Source: Halochromatium roseum (GTDB lineage Bacteria > Pseudomonadota > Gammaproteobacteria > Chromatiales > Chromatiaceae). Taken from it: a stretch of 64,000 nucleotides of DNA. Location: contig NZ_NHSH01000054.1 of NCBI RefSeq assembly GCF_016653315.1, forward strand, positions 1 through 64,000, in the 5' to 3' direction. Positions 55,572 to 64,000 of the stretch are shown here, in pieces. The notes under the pieces were generated by a model. The model was given only the letters and a program-made list of their open reading frames with translations, made no database searches and was not told where the DNA came from. Every line of letters starts with the position of its first letter. Position 1 is the stretch's first letter. The position numbers and the translations under genes were made by a program.

Positions 55572-56936
55572 CTAAGCGGCGCGACGACGCTTTGCTTTGC
55601 TGCGACTGGCCTGAGCAAGATCTTCTGGCGTGAGCGTTTGCATCCATTCGGCGGCTGCGTCATAACGATTGGCCGCAAAGCCTTGCTCGACCTCGGGTGC
55701 GAGCTTGAACACGGAGACGGCCTTTCTCAGCCGTCCTGCCTCGGCTTCGACCTGATCCGCGGCTTTTGCGTCCTGCCGCACCAAATCCGCGTTGCGCTGG
55801 GTGACCTGATCCATCTGCGCAATGGCGCGATTGAGCTGCTCGATACCCTGACTCTGATCCCTTGAGCCCGAAGTCATCCCATCCATCAGGGTATTGACCT
55901 GATTGACCGCCGAGACAATGGCATTGATGGATTGCATGGCCTGATCCGCTTGCGCGAGACCGGTGTTGACGCCCGTGACCGAGGCTTCGATCAGGGATCG
56001 AATCACTTGAGTCGCGTCGGCGCTGCGTTTCGATAGGTCTCTCATCTCGCGTGCGATCATGCCGAAGCCGTGACCGCTTTCACTTGTCTGGGCGGCCTCA
56101 ACCGAGGCAAGCAGCGCGATGCGATTGGCCTGGGAAGCGACCCTGTCGATAAGCTCGACGACCTTGGTCATCTGCTGCACGCCTTGGTTGATCTCGCCCA
56201 TGGTCGCGACGAGATCGCTAACGGTCTCGCGACCCGTGCAGGCGGTGCGTGCCGCGCTCTCCGTGACGTGGCGAGCTTGCCGCGCTTGATCTGCATGTTG
56301 CCTCACGGTTGCCGACAATGTGGCGATTTGTGAAGCTGTCTTCTTGAGCTTGGCGACTTGCTCTTGAGTGCGTGCTGAGAAATCATTGTTGCCGCTCGCG
56401 ATGTGCTGGGCGCCGCGATGGACGGCGTCACTACTCATGCGAACCAGCGCCACGGTTCGGGACAAACGCTGCTGTAGGGCCCTGACCGCGGCACTGAGTT
56501 GGCCGAGCTCGTTACGGCCGAAGCGCTCGAGCGGCACCGAAAGGTCGCCATAAGCCATCGCGTCGAAGCCAGCAACGACCTTTTGCAGCGGCTCTAGGAC
56601 GTTGGCGATCACGCCCCAAAACACCACTGCGGCGGTGAGCAGCGCCATCACAAGCACGCAGATGATGATCAAACGGGCATGATCGGCGAGTGCCGAGAAG
56701 GCCTGCAGCAGTTGCGCGCCGGCCTCGCCCGACTGGGGTGCCAGCAGGACGATTGTGCTCTCAGCCTGAGCGAGTACAAAGAAACCGAGTAGGCTGAGCA
56801 CCGTGATCAGCAACAGGAAGGCGCCAAGCACCAGCGCCCAGCTCGTTCGCATGCTCATGTCCGACAAGCGATCGCTCAGCGCTTGTAGCGGGCGTGCTCC
56901 GCGACCGGCTTCGGCCGTGGGTCCTGTCTCCGGCAA
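55572..56936 (-). CDS. Methyl-accepting chemotaxis-like protein with atypical hairpin tip
   Basis: A 454-residue receptor with two membrane helices separated by only about 35 residues, a HAMP domain (DAMAYGDLSVPLERFGRNEL), and an MCP coiled coil. The normally near-invariant tip ([19 protein letters not shown]) here reads VASQANRIALLASVEAAQTS, followed by SGHGFGMIAREMRDLSKRSA. Residues that contact CheA and CheW are changed. The gene directly follows cheW on the same strand. It may be a decoy, a receptor for a specialised CheW, or non-signalling. A basic tail (RSKAKRRRAA) ends the protein, with no CheR-binding pentapeptide. Confidence 0.85.
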   Translation of the reverse strand: MPETGPTAEAGRGARPLQALSDRLSDMSMRTSWALVLGAFLLLITVLSLLGFFVLAQAESTIVLLAPQSGEAGAQLLQAFSALADHARLIIICVLVMALLTAAVVFWGVIANVLEPLQKVVAGFDAMAYGDLSVPLERFGRNELGQLSAAVRALQQRLSRTVALVRMSSDAVHRGAQHIASGNNDFSARTQEQVAKLKKTASQIATLSATVRQHADQARQARHVTESAARTACTGRETVSDLVATMGEINQGVQQMTKVVELIDRVASQANRIALLASVEAAQTSESGHGFGMIAREMRDLSKRSADATQVIRSLIEASVTGVNTGLAQADQAMQSINAIVSAVNQVNTLMDGMTSGSRDQSQGIEQLNRAIAQMDQVTQRNADLVRQDAKAADQVEAEAGRLRKAVSVFKLAPEVEQGFAANRYDAAAEWMQTLTPEDLAQASRSKAKRRRAA

Positions 56937-56940
56937 TGCT

Positions 56941-57453
56941 TCACCCGGCGACCTGTTCGATTTGTTCGACCTGTTCGACCAGGGCCATCTCCTTGCTGGT
57001 CAGGAGTCTGTCGATATCGACCAGGACCAGCATGCGATTCTCCAAGCTGCCGAGGCCTTTGAGGAAATCCGATGACATGCTCATACCGAGTTCGGGCGCG
57101 GGCTTGATCTGATTCGGTGTCAGCGTCATGACGTCTGAGACGCCATCGACGACGATGCCAACGATCCGGTCGAAGACATTGACTACGATCACTACGGTCT
57201 GACCGCCGTATTCAACCTTGTCCAGATGGAACTTGATCCGCAGGTCGACGATGGGCACGATGACCCCACGCAGATTGGTCACACCCTTGATGAAATCGGG
57301 GGCGTTGGCGATGCGTGTGACATTCTCGTAACCGAGAATCTCCTGAACCTTGAGGATGTCGATCGCATACTCCTCCTCGCCGAGTGAGAAGACTAAAAAC
57401 TGCTGGTTCTCGCCCTCTGTTGCAGATAGGGCGTCGCTCGTTAGACGGCTCAT
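56941..57453 (-). CDS. cheW: Chemotaxis coupling protein CheW
   Basis: Links chemoreceptors to the kinase CheA. The 170-residue protein has the two SH3-like subdomains with [39 protein letters not shown], and [14 protein letters not shown]. Its start overlaps the cheA stop by four bases, and its stop lies five bases from the next receptor gene. All belong to a single leftward gene string from motA to the tip-variant receptor. Confidence 0.95.
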   Translation of the reverse strand: MSRLTSDALSATEGENQQFLVFSLGEEEYAIDILKVQEILGYENVTRIANAPDFIKGVTNLRGVIVPIVDLRIKFHLDKVEYGGQTVVIVVNVFDRIVGIVVDGVSDVMTLTPNQIKPAPELGMSMSSDFLKGLGSLENRMLVLVDIDRLLTSKEMALVEQVEQIEQVAG

Positions 57454-59606
57454 GAGAGGGCAACCTCCGTTGATGTGGGAAGGGGTTTAGCGGACGTGTC
57501 GAGGCTTGTCTGACGGGCTTCCTTCTTCCTCTGGCTCAGTTGATGGAGTCCGGCAATGTCGAGGATCAGCGCCACACGGCCATCGCCGAGGATGGTTGCC
57601 GCTGATACGCCTGGCACTTTGCGGTAGTTGGTCTCAAGGTTCTTGACCACGACCTGCTGTTGGCCGATGAGGTCGTCGATGAGCAGGGCATAGCGTCGTC
57701 CCTCGCCTTGGACGATAACAGCAATGGAGCGCAATGGATCGGTTTGGGCGCCTGCCACGTCGAGTGCGTCATGCACCGCGATGACGGGCAGGTACTCGTC
57801 TCGAACCCGTAATACCAGGTCTTCACCGGCCATCTCGTAGAGATCGGCCTTTGTCGGCTGCAACGACTGTAGTACCGTCGATAGCGGCAGAATGAAGATC
57901 TCGTCGCCGACCTTGATCGACATGCCATCGAGAATCGCCAAGGTGAGCGGTAGAACAATGCGGATGGTCGTCCCTTGCCCCGCGGTCGACATGATCTGAA
58001 CGCTGCCGCCCAGGCCCTGGATGTTGCGCTTGACCACGTCCATCCCGACGCCACGCCCGGAGACGTCGGTGACCTCCTTGGCAGTCGAGAAGCCAGCGGC
58101 GAAGATGAGCTGCCAGACCTCGTCATCGGTCATGCTATCGGAGACGCCAAGGCCATTCTCGCGAGCCTTTGCAAGCAGCTTGTCGCGATTCAGGCCAGCG
58201 CCATCGTCTTTCACCTCAATGATGATATTGCCGCCTTGATGCCGGGCGGAGAGGGTGAGATTGCCAACCCGCGGTTTGCCTAGGGCCTCGCGCTCTTCTG
58301 GCGTTTCAATGCCGTGATCGAGGCTGTTGCGCACCAGATGCGTCAGTGGGTCGATAATGCGTTCAGTCAGGCTCTTGTCGAGTTCGGTCGATTCGCCCTC
58401 GGTGTGCAGATCGATCTGCTTACCAAGTTTGCTCGAGGTCTCGCGGACCACGCGGGGAAATCGACTGAAGACGAAATCCATCGGGATCATGCGAATCGAC
58501 ATGACCGCTTCTTGCAAATCGCGGGCGTTGCGCTGCAGCAGACTCATGCCATTGACGAGTGAGCCATTGCTGACGCCGTCAAGCTGGCTGACGGTCTGAT
58601 CAAGCATCGACTGGGTAATGATGAGTTCGCCGACCAGGTTGATGATCTGGTCGACCTTCTCAACCGAGACGCGGATCGACGAACTCTCTGCTCCCCCCTT
58701 GGGCTTGGCCGGTGGCTTACTCGCCGTCTTTTTTGGCTCCGTCGGCTTTTGCGGCGCTACCGGCTGCGCCAGTTCAGGTGCAGTGGTCTGCTGGCTCGGT
58801 GACGTTGGTTCGGAGACCTCGGCGGGCGCACTGGGCTCGGATGTGGCCTTTGGCGCATCTGGTTCCGATGCTGGCGAAGTGTCTTCGGCCGCGGCGGATG
58901 GCTTTGCGCTTCGCGTCTCGATCTGTTCTGGCTCGATGATGAAGCACATGACCGACTCGATGTCGGCTGCGCTGGTTGTCGTCTCGAGTTCGACCTCGTA
59001 CCTTGTGGTATCCCCGGATTGGGCGATAATCGTGCCGAACTGCTCAAGCTCCTCGACCAGAAGCGCGCGATTTTCTTCGCTGATTCCGAGCAGGGCAATG
59101 AGCAAGGATTCCGCCGACTCGCCTTCGCTGGCGGTCTCAGTCTCCTCTTCGCGCGTCTGCGCTTGAGGTTGGCTGACCGGCTCGCCGGGGCTGCCATCGC
59201 CGCCATCGCCGCGGGCCTTGATCTCTTCTTCGGCGAGCTGTTGCAGGGTCTTGCAGATGCGCTCGAAGGCTTCTTGGTCCGGCTCTTCGCCATTGCGATA
59301 GGCCGTCAGCTGATCATTCAGCATATCCTTGGTTTCCAGAAAGATGTCGACAATGTCCCGACGCAGGTTCAGTTCGCCATGGCGAGCATGGTCGAGCAGA
59401 TTCTCAAACAGGTGTGTGGTCTTCTGTAGTGCCTCGAAGCCAAAGGTCCCGGCACCGCCCTTGATCGAATGGGCGGTTCGGAAGATAGCGTTGAGCTGCT
59501 CCGCATCAGGCTCCTCGAGATTGAGTTCGAGCAGATAGCGCTCCATGTCAGTCAGCAGCTCTTCTGCTTCCTCGAAGAAGGTATCGTAGAAATCGGTGAT
59601 GTCCAT
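57450..59606 (-). CDS. cheA: Chemotaxis histidine kinase CheA
   Basis: Autophosphorylates under receptor control and passes phosphate to CheY and CheB, which are not in the window. The 718-residue protein shows P1 with the phosphoacceptor His46 in [14 protein letters not shown] and an acidic P2-like segment. A Pro/Ala/Ser-rich linker of about 80 residues precedes the P3 dimerisation helices. The P4 kinase has [20 protein letters not shown] and [12 protein letters not shown], and the C-terminal P5 domain is CheW-like. It lies 155 bases downstream of flhC, a gap that could hold a promoter, and is coupled to cheW. Confidence 0.96.
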   Translation of the reverse strand: MDITDFYDTFFEEAEELLTDMERYLLELNLEEPDAEQLNAIFRTAHSIKGGAGTFGFEALQKTTHLFENLLDHARHGELNLRRDIVDIFLETKDMLNDQLTAYRNGEEPDQEAFERICKTLQQLAEEEIKARGDGGDGSPGEPVSQPQAQTREEETETASEGESAESLLIALLGISEENRALLVEELEQFGTIIAQSGDTTRYEVELETTTSAADIESVMCFIIEPEQIETRSAKPSAAAEDTSPASEPDAPKATSEPSAPAEVSEPTSPSQQTTAPELAQPVAPQKPTEPKKTASKPPAKPKGGAESSSIRVSVEKVDQIINLVGELIITQSMLDQTVSQLDGVSNGSLVNGMSLLQRNARDLQEAVMSIRMIPMDFVFSRFPRVVRETSSKLGKQIDLHTEGESTELDKSLTERIIDPLTHLVRNSLDHGIETPEEREALGKPRVGNLTLSARHQGGNIIIEVKDDGAGLNRDKLLAKARENGLGVSDSMTDDEVWQLIFAAGFSTAKEVTDVSGRGVGMDVVKRNIQGLGGSVQIMSTAGQGTTIRIVLPLTLAILDGMSIKVGDEIFILPLSTVLQSLQPTKADLYEMAGEDLVLRVRDEYLPVIAVHDALDVAGAQTDPLRSIAVIVQGEGRRYALLIDDLIGQQQVVVKNLETNYRKVPGVSAATILGDGRVALILDIAGLHQLSQRKKEARQTSLDTSAKPLPTSTEVALS

Positions 59607-59761
59607 CCGCGTTTCCTGTTCCCGAACTAGCGACTGGAATCAGACCAGTCTGTCATACACGCCTGTCCGTCTTCTTTGCCATCCTGGTATAGACGCCCTA
59701 GGCCCGGCTCGCGAGCGCGTCATGCGCACGGGTTTGTTGCTTAGCCACGATGGCTGCTGGC

Positions 59762-60307
59762 TCAGTTCGCCTTGAGCACTGGTGCGGCGGCGCGCCGCAT
59801 TGTCTTGCCGGCCCGAGAGGGTGGGTGGCAGATGCCACAGACATAGTCCTGAACGGGTGCATAGGCATGAACAATGAATTGACCACCGCAACGCGTACAA
59901 CCCTTCAACTGTAGCAGATCATTCTCGAAGAATCGCATCAGCGTCCAGGCGCGGGTAAGGCCGAGCACTGTCTCTTGGCCACTGATCCGTACCTGCTCCT
60001 GATAGAGCCTGAACGCCCGCACAAAGGCATCGATGCGGTCACAGCCATAGTCCTCCCGCAAGCGTTGGTGAACATTGATGAACAGCGAGGCATGGATGTT
60101 GGGTAGCCAGGTGATGAACCAGTCGGTTGAGAACGGCAGCATCCCCTTCGGTGGTGACTTGCCGCGAAGCTCTTTGTAGAGCTTCGTCAGGCAGGTGCGG
60201 CTGAGATCGGTCTCGGTTTCCAAGACCTGCAGGCGGGCACCGAGTTCGATGAGCTCGATGGCGAGCTGCACTTGATGCATTTCGGTGACCGGACTCTTGG
60301 GTGACAT
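59762..60307 (-). CDS. flhC: Flagellar master regulator subunit FlhC
   Basis: With FlhD forms the FlhD4C2 activator of class II flagellar genes. The 181-residue protein is close to the enteric and betaproteobacterial proteins: QLAIELIELGARLQVLETET, LYKELRGKSPPKGMLPFSTD, and the zinc site CTRCGG...CGIC. It lies three bases after flhD. FlhC is uncommon in purple sulfur or other non-enteric gammaproteobacteria, most of which use FleQ-type regulators, so transfer from a betaproteobacterium-like source is a reasonable inference. Confidence 0.95.
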   Translation of the reverse strand: MSPKSPVTEMHQVQLAIELIELGARLQVLETETDLSRTCLTKLYKELRGKSPPKGMLPFSTDWFITWLPNIHASLFINVHQRLREDYGCDRIDAFVRAFRLYQEQVRISGQETVLGLTRAWTLMRFFENDLLQLKGCTRCGGQFIVHAYAPVQDYVCGICHPPSRAGKTMRRAAAPVLKAN

Positions 60308-60310
60308 GGC

Positions 60311-60640
60311 CTAATTCCCCGTTTCATCGGGCTCGTTGTGCTGGCGCGACGCCATCAGGAGCGATGCGTGCAAGCCACAGAGGTCCTGTTCACGCTGCTG
60401 ATGCGTCACAATGCGCAGCTGCTCGGCATCTTCGTAGCCGAAGCGGCAAAGTAACTGATTCGTACGAGATAGTTTAGCGAGCTGACGCGCGCTCAGCGAC
60501 AACAGTAGCTCCGCCATTTCGTCTTGGATCTTGAGCCGAAACATTGCGCTTGCCCGATCGCTCTTGAGCATGCGTTGTGCCAGCAAGAGATAGGTCAGAT
60601 TAAGCTCTTGGATCTCGTTGATCAGGCTCTCGTCGTTCAT
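60311..60640 (-). CDS. flhD: Flagellar master regulator subunit FlhD
   Basis: A 109-residue partner of FlhC, contributing to DNA binding. The sequence LNLTYLLLAQRMLKSDRASA and AMFRLKIQDEMAELL match FlhD. The cysteine in TNQLLCRFGYED corresponds to the one that forms the intersubunit disulfide in the E. coli dimer. The start lies three bases after the stop of the upstream receptor gene, with no room for a separate promoter. flhDC is therefore transcribed with motAB and mcp, or from a promoter inside mcp. That differs from the long regulated flhDC promoter of enteric bacteria. Confidence 0.95.
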   Translation of the reverse strand: MNDESLINEIQELNLTYLLLAQRMLKSDRASAMFRLKIQDEMAELLLSLSARQLAKLSRTNQLLCRFGYEDAEQLRIVTHQQREQDLCGLHASLLMASRQHNEPDETGN

Positions 60641-60643
60641 CTG

Positions 60644-62542
60644 TCAGTGCATCATGCCTGGCGGCAAGGCGGCCTGAGCATACGGCTCGTTGTCATCGTC
60701 CCGAGCCGTGCTCCCCAGCTCGAAGGCGTCGATGAGCGCGTTCAGGTGCTCGGCCAGCGTGCGCATCTGGGCGGCCGAGGATGAGGTCTGGTTCACCATC
60801 GCCGCATTCTGTTGAGTGACGGTGTCCAGTTCGGTGACCGCGGTGTTGACCTCCGCGACGGCCGAACTCTGCTCCCGGGTGCTGGCGCTGATCTCTTCGA
60901 GGACATCATTGACGTTGCTGATACTCTCGAGGATCTGGTTCATCGACTCGCTCGCCTGCTCAACCTTATTCAGCCCGAGATGGGAGGTCTTGACGGACTC
61001 CTCGGTGACATCGCGGATCTCGCGCGCGGCCTGGCGCGAGCGTTCGGCCAGCGTGCGGACCTCTTGTGCGACCACCGCAAATCCCCGGCCATGCTCGCCG
61101 GCGCGCGCGGCCTCAACCGAGGCATTGAGTGCGAGGATGTTGGTCTGAAAGGCAATGCCATCGATCAGGGTGACGATATCGGTGATGCGCGACGACGCCT
61201 GGTCGATATCGTGCATGGTCGTGCGCAGTTCTTGCATCCCGGTTGAGCCTTGTGTAGCGGCCGTGCTGGCCGATGCCGAAAGCGCGGTTGCCTGATGGGC
61301 GGAATCAGCCCCGTGTGCCACCGTGGCCGCGATCTCCTCCATGGCCGCCGAGGTTTGTTGCAGATTGGCAGCGGCTTGGTCACTGCGGCTCGCCAGATCC
61401 TCGCTGCTGCGCGCAATAGAGCCCGCGGTTTCATACACGCTGCGCGCGCTATCGCGCACATCCTGCAGCGTCAACTGCATGCGCGAGACGAAGGCATTGA
61501 ACTGGCGTGCAAGCTCACTCAGCTCGTCGCGGCCGTTGGCGTCGAGGCGCCGCGTGAGATCACCCTCGCCCTCGGCGATATCGCCCATGGCGGCGGCGGT
61601 GCGCTTGATTGGGCGGGTGATGGTCTGTGAGATCAAGAAGGCGAGGAGGATGCCGACGCCCAGCGTAACAGCGCTGATGAACAGTGCCGCGTTGCGCGCG
61701 GTGGTTGCGCGGGCAATATAGGAGGTTCGATCCAGCGTCACCTCAAGCACCCCCACGGGCTTACCCGAGAAGTCCCGGATGACGGCCCCCATCACCGCGA
61801 GTGGCGTATCGCCGTAGTCGTGGTCTTCCATCGGTTGCTCGCCCTTCATGGCCGCATCGAGAGCCGCCTTGCTCAGCAGCGGCTGATCACCAAAGGTTGA
61901 GGCGAAGGTCTTGAAGCCGCTCTCCTCGCGCAGCCGCAGGGCTGCACCAGCGCCGTAGAGTTCCTCAAAACGCTCGAAGAAATCCTGGCCGAAGCTCATG
62001 CCAAATTCGAGCGAACCGACGTGCTGTCCTTGCCACTGCACCGGTTGCAGGCTGCGGATACCGAGCCCGAACACGCCGTGCTCAAGCCCTGATATTGGCT
62101 GCTGTAAGCGGTTGGTCTCGATGACGGTCTGGCGGATGGCGCTGAGATCATCGCCAAACTTTTCCGGTCCATGAACGCGCAGAAATGAGGTCGCGGGTGG
62201 ATTGTGAAACTGGAATTGGGCGATGCCGTACTGCTCACGCAAGGTCTTGAAGCCTGGAACAAAGAGCTCGGCAAGCCGGTCGCGGCGCTGCTCTGAAAAG
62301 GCCTGCTGTACATCGGGGATCAGTGCAATCAATGCGCTCATGGCATTGCCACGACGGCTTTCCGCGTCGAGGGCGGCGACGAGGTTGCCATGTAAGGTGC
62401 GCAGCTCTCGTTGCTCGGCTTCTTGAATGACGCCGTCGAGTCGGTTCAGCAGAAAGGGCACGATGATGGCGACGGCGAGCAACAGCATGACGACAAAGCC
62501 AGCGATGATCCGAACCCCAATCGGAAAGTTGTCAAGGCGCAT
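60644..62542 (-). CDS. Methyl-accepting chemotaxis protein, large periplasmic sensor
   Basis: A 632-residue receptor. It has an N-terminal membrane helix ([21 protein letters not shown]) and a periplasmic domain of about 240 residues, of double-Cache type. [20 protein letters not shown] is typical of sensors with a haem- or ligand-binding dCache_3 fold. A second helix, HAMP domain, and full MCP coiled coil with the canonical tip follow ([20 protein letters not shown]). The C-terminus is short with no CheR pentapeptide. It lies between motB and flhD in the leftward operon. The ligand is unknown. Confidence 0.93.
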   Translation of the reverse strand: MRLDNFPIGVRIIAGFVVMLLLAVAIIVPFLLNRLDGVIQEAEQRELRTLHGNLVAALDAESRRGNAMSALIALIPDVQQAFSEQRRDRLAELFVPGFKTLREQYGIAQFQFHNPPATSFLRVHGPEKFGDDLSAIRQTVIETNRLQQPISGLEHGVFGLGIRSLQPVQWQGQHVGSLEFGMSFGQDFFERFEELYGAGAALRLREESGFKTFASTFGDQPLLSKAALDAAMKGEQPMEDHDYGDTPLAVMGAVIRDFSGKPVGVLEVTLDRTSYIARATTARNAALFISAVTLGVGILLAFLISQTITRPIKRTAAAMGDIAEGEGDLTRRLDANGRDELSELARQFNAFVSRMQLTLQDVRDSARSVYETAGSIARSSEDLASRSDQAAANLQQTSAAMEEIAATVAHGADSAHQATALSASASTAATQGSTGMQELRTTMHDIDQASSRITDIVTLIDGIAFQTNILALNASVEAARAGEHGRGFAVVAQEVRTLAERSRQAAREIRDVTEESVKTSHLGLNKVEQASESMNQILESISNVNDVLEEISASTREQSSAVAEVNTAVTELDTVTQQNAAMVNQTSSSAAQMRTLAEHLNALIDAFELGSTARDDDNEPYAQAALPPGMMH

Positions 62543-62592
62543 GTGGCATTCTCACTCTAATAAACGGCCTGATGGTGTCATCGAGCTCGTCA

Positions 62593-63303
62593 TCACAATC
62601 GTTGCTTCAACAACAGCTCGACACGGCGATTGACGGCACGCCCCTCTGCGGTGGTATTGCTCTCCACCGGCTGCGTATCAGCATAGCCGATAGCGCGTAA
62701 TCTGCCTTCGGAAATTCCGGATTGAATGAGATGACGCAGTACCGCAATGGCGCGTGATGTCGATAGCTCCCAATTGGAGGGGAAGCGCGCCGTCGAGATT
62801 GGAATATTGTCGGTATGGCCCTCAACGGAGATCTGCCCGTCGAACGCGTCTAGGGTGGGTACCAGCGACTCGATGACCTCTTTGCCTGGTTCCGTCAGCT
62901 GCGCCTCACCACTAGCAAACAAGAGGTTATCGTCGATGCGCAGGGTAATGCCCTCTTGTCCTTCGGCGATACTCACCCCGTCAACGCCTTCCATGCCTTG
63001 AAACTCCTGCTGTTCGGGTGTCTGCAGCGCTTGATTTTGGTGCAGCAGTCTCGCGTTCTGCGGCTGCAAGCCTTGACCCCCAGGCAGTAGCCCCGTGCTG
63101 ACTCCAGCTTGCTGATCCTGCTGCTGGCCACCGTCGTTACGGCTTTTGGCGCTATCAGCGCTGCCGGTTCCCAGCATGGATACGAGCAGTACGAACAAGG
63201 TGATGAGCAAGGTCAAGACATCGAGATAGCTCATCAGCCAGGCATCGCTATCGCCCCCCGTCTTGATCTCTGGCATCGATTGCCGACTGCCTCGATCAAG
63301 CAT
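62593..63303 (-). CDS. motB: Flagellar motor stator protein MotB
   Basis: A 236-residue stator subunit that anchors the proton channel to peptidoglycan. The critical channel aspartate is D28 in WLMSYLDVLTLL, within the single membrane helix. A Gln-rich linker leads to an OmpA-like domain with ISVEGHTDNIPI and NRRVELLL. The start is ATG 63303, overlapping the motA stop by eight bases; the longer upstream frame overlaps motA. It couples to MotA and is likely proton-driven, though the ion cannot be read with certainty. Confidence 0.93.
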   Translation of the reverse strand: MLDRGSRQSMPEIKTGGDSDAWLMSYLDVLTLLITLFVLLVSMLGTGSADSAKSRNDGGQQQDQQAGVSTGLLPGGQGLQPQNARLLHQNQALQTPEQQEFQGMEGVDGVSIAEGQEGITLRIDDNLLFASGEAQLTEPGKEVIESLVPTLDAFDGQISVEGHTDNIPISTARFPSNWELSTSRAIAVLRHLIQSGISEGRLRAIGYADTQPVESNTTAEGRAVNRRVELLLKQRL

Positions 63304-64000
63304 TTTTGGCCCTCTTTCTACGTGGGGTGATGCCAGGTTTGGTCGGGTCGCGAATCTCGTCGTGATAGGTGGCAACAAACGAGTGCAGGGTTTCCTCGAT
63401 GAACGAGGGCAGACGGCGCTTGGTAATCAGCGAGATTCCCTCCAGCACCATATTCATCGCGATGAGTCGTTCCTCGGTCCGTCGCTCGAGCTTGACGGCA
63501 AAGGGCTTAAAGACCAGGTTGGCGAGCAAGATGCCGTAAAAGGTCGTGAGCAAGGCGACGGCCATGCGGGGGCCAATCACCTGCAGGTCGCCGGCCTCCA
63601 TGACCTCGAGCATGTTCACCAGCCCGACCAAGGTGCCGATCATGCCGAAGGCCGGCGCATAGGTGGCCATGGTATGAAAGATCTGCGCCTCAGCATGCTC
63701 CCGCGCCTTGAGACGCGCGATACGCCAGCTGAGCAGGTCGAAGATCTCCTGCTCTTTGGTGTTGGCAATGACCAACTGGATGCCGCTGCGGAGGAAGGGA
63801 TTGCGCGTTTGCTCGAGCGCGGCTTCGACCGCGCGGACGTCACCTTTGAACCAGAGACGCGAGACATCCACGAGTTCTTGAATGTCATCGCGGGTATAGG
63901 TGTTCTCACGCCGGAAAACGACGGCGACGAGACCAACAACCCGCAGCACTTCACGCAATGGGTAGCTAATAAAGGTGGCCGCCATGGTTCCTGTCAGCAC
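63296..64000 (-). CDS. motA: Flagellar motor stator protein MotA (5' end outside window)
   Basis: The last 234 residues of a MotA/ExbB-type stator subunit. The window begins inside the first cytoplasmic or membrane segment (TGTMAATFISYPLREVLRVV). YAPAFGMIGTLVGLVNMLE contains the conserved proline and channel residues. The following helix has MAVALLTTFYGILLANLVF. The C-terminal tail is basic (RRKRAKNA). The true start lies beyond 64000. It overlaps motB by eight bases and begins the leftward string motA-motB-mcp-flhD-flhC-cheA-cheW-mcp. Confidence 0.92.
   Translation of the reverse strand: MLTGTMAATFISYPLREVLRVVGLVAVVFRRENTYTRDDIQELVDVSRLWFKGDVRAVEAALEQTRNPFLRSGIQLVIANTKEQEIFDLLSWRIARLKAREHAEAQIFHTMATYAPAFGMIGTLVGLVNMLEVMEAGDLQVIGPRMAVALLTTFYGILLANLVFKPFAVKLERRTEERLIAMNMVLEGISLITKRRLPSFIEETLHSFVATYHDEIRDPTKPGITPRRKRAKNA

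Overview
The window is a GC-rich chromosomal segment from a gammaproteobacterium. The family mix (SMC-ScpA-ScpB condensin rather than MukBEF, a DUF29 protein, DUF1841, DUF2835, a TIGR04211-type SH3 protein, and the conserved order rnm-yciO-M50-trpS-scpA-scpB-rluB) suggests Chromatiales, possibly a purple sulfur bacterium. That assignment is inference: no rRNA, tRNA or photosynthesis gene lies in the window.

Layout. 1-650: a short AT-rich patch with the start of an IS5-type transposase running off the left edge and the broken tail of a diguanylate cyclase. 726-9731: thiD, an EamA exporter, then smc-zipA-ligA and a small conserved protein. 9766-15358: an alpha-carbonic-anhydrase-like secreted protein that has lost two of three zinc ligands, a parvulin isomerase, yciI/yciB, rnm, yciO and an M50 protease. 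15421-19352: trpS, scpA, scpB, rluB. 19368-22739: PQQ sugar dehydrogenase, DUF29 protein, dihydrolipoyl-dehydrogenase-like flavoprotein. 22740-23144: a gene-free but strongly structured intergenic region. 23145-27571: aroA-cmk-rpsA-ihfB. 27777-37119: glgC, gpmI, thyA, sohB, a LysM protein, an SH3 protein, argF and argD.

37500-49712: an accessory-rich part. It contains a retropepsin-like protease and a compact three-gene copper-peptide operon of the HvfABC/bufferin type: a precursor with six EGxCG motifs, an MNIO (DUF692) enzyme and a DUF2063 partner. It also has DUF1841, nth, an orphan V/A-type ATPase subunit D, an FGGY kinase overlapping queF, a GNAT protein, a second ZipA-like membrane protein, a SprA-related metalloprotease, a chemoreceptor and DUF2835.

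49756-64000: a PilZ/degenerate HD-GYP protein, then a motility block. The plus strand carries fliD-fliS-fliT-fliK-like-flhB'-like behind a near-consensus sigma-28 promoter. The minus strand carries motA-motB-mcp-flhD-flhC-cheA-cheW-mcp. FlhDC as master regulator, embedded inside a mot/che gene string, is unusual for this kind of gammaproteobacterium and resembles betaproteobacterial or enteric organisation.

A recurring oddity is short direct tandem repeats (units 11-51 bp, 2-4 copies) at gene borders and inside two genes. The strongest candidates for a recently recognised or under-described system are the minimal HvfABC-type cluster and the structured region upstream of aroA.
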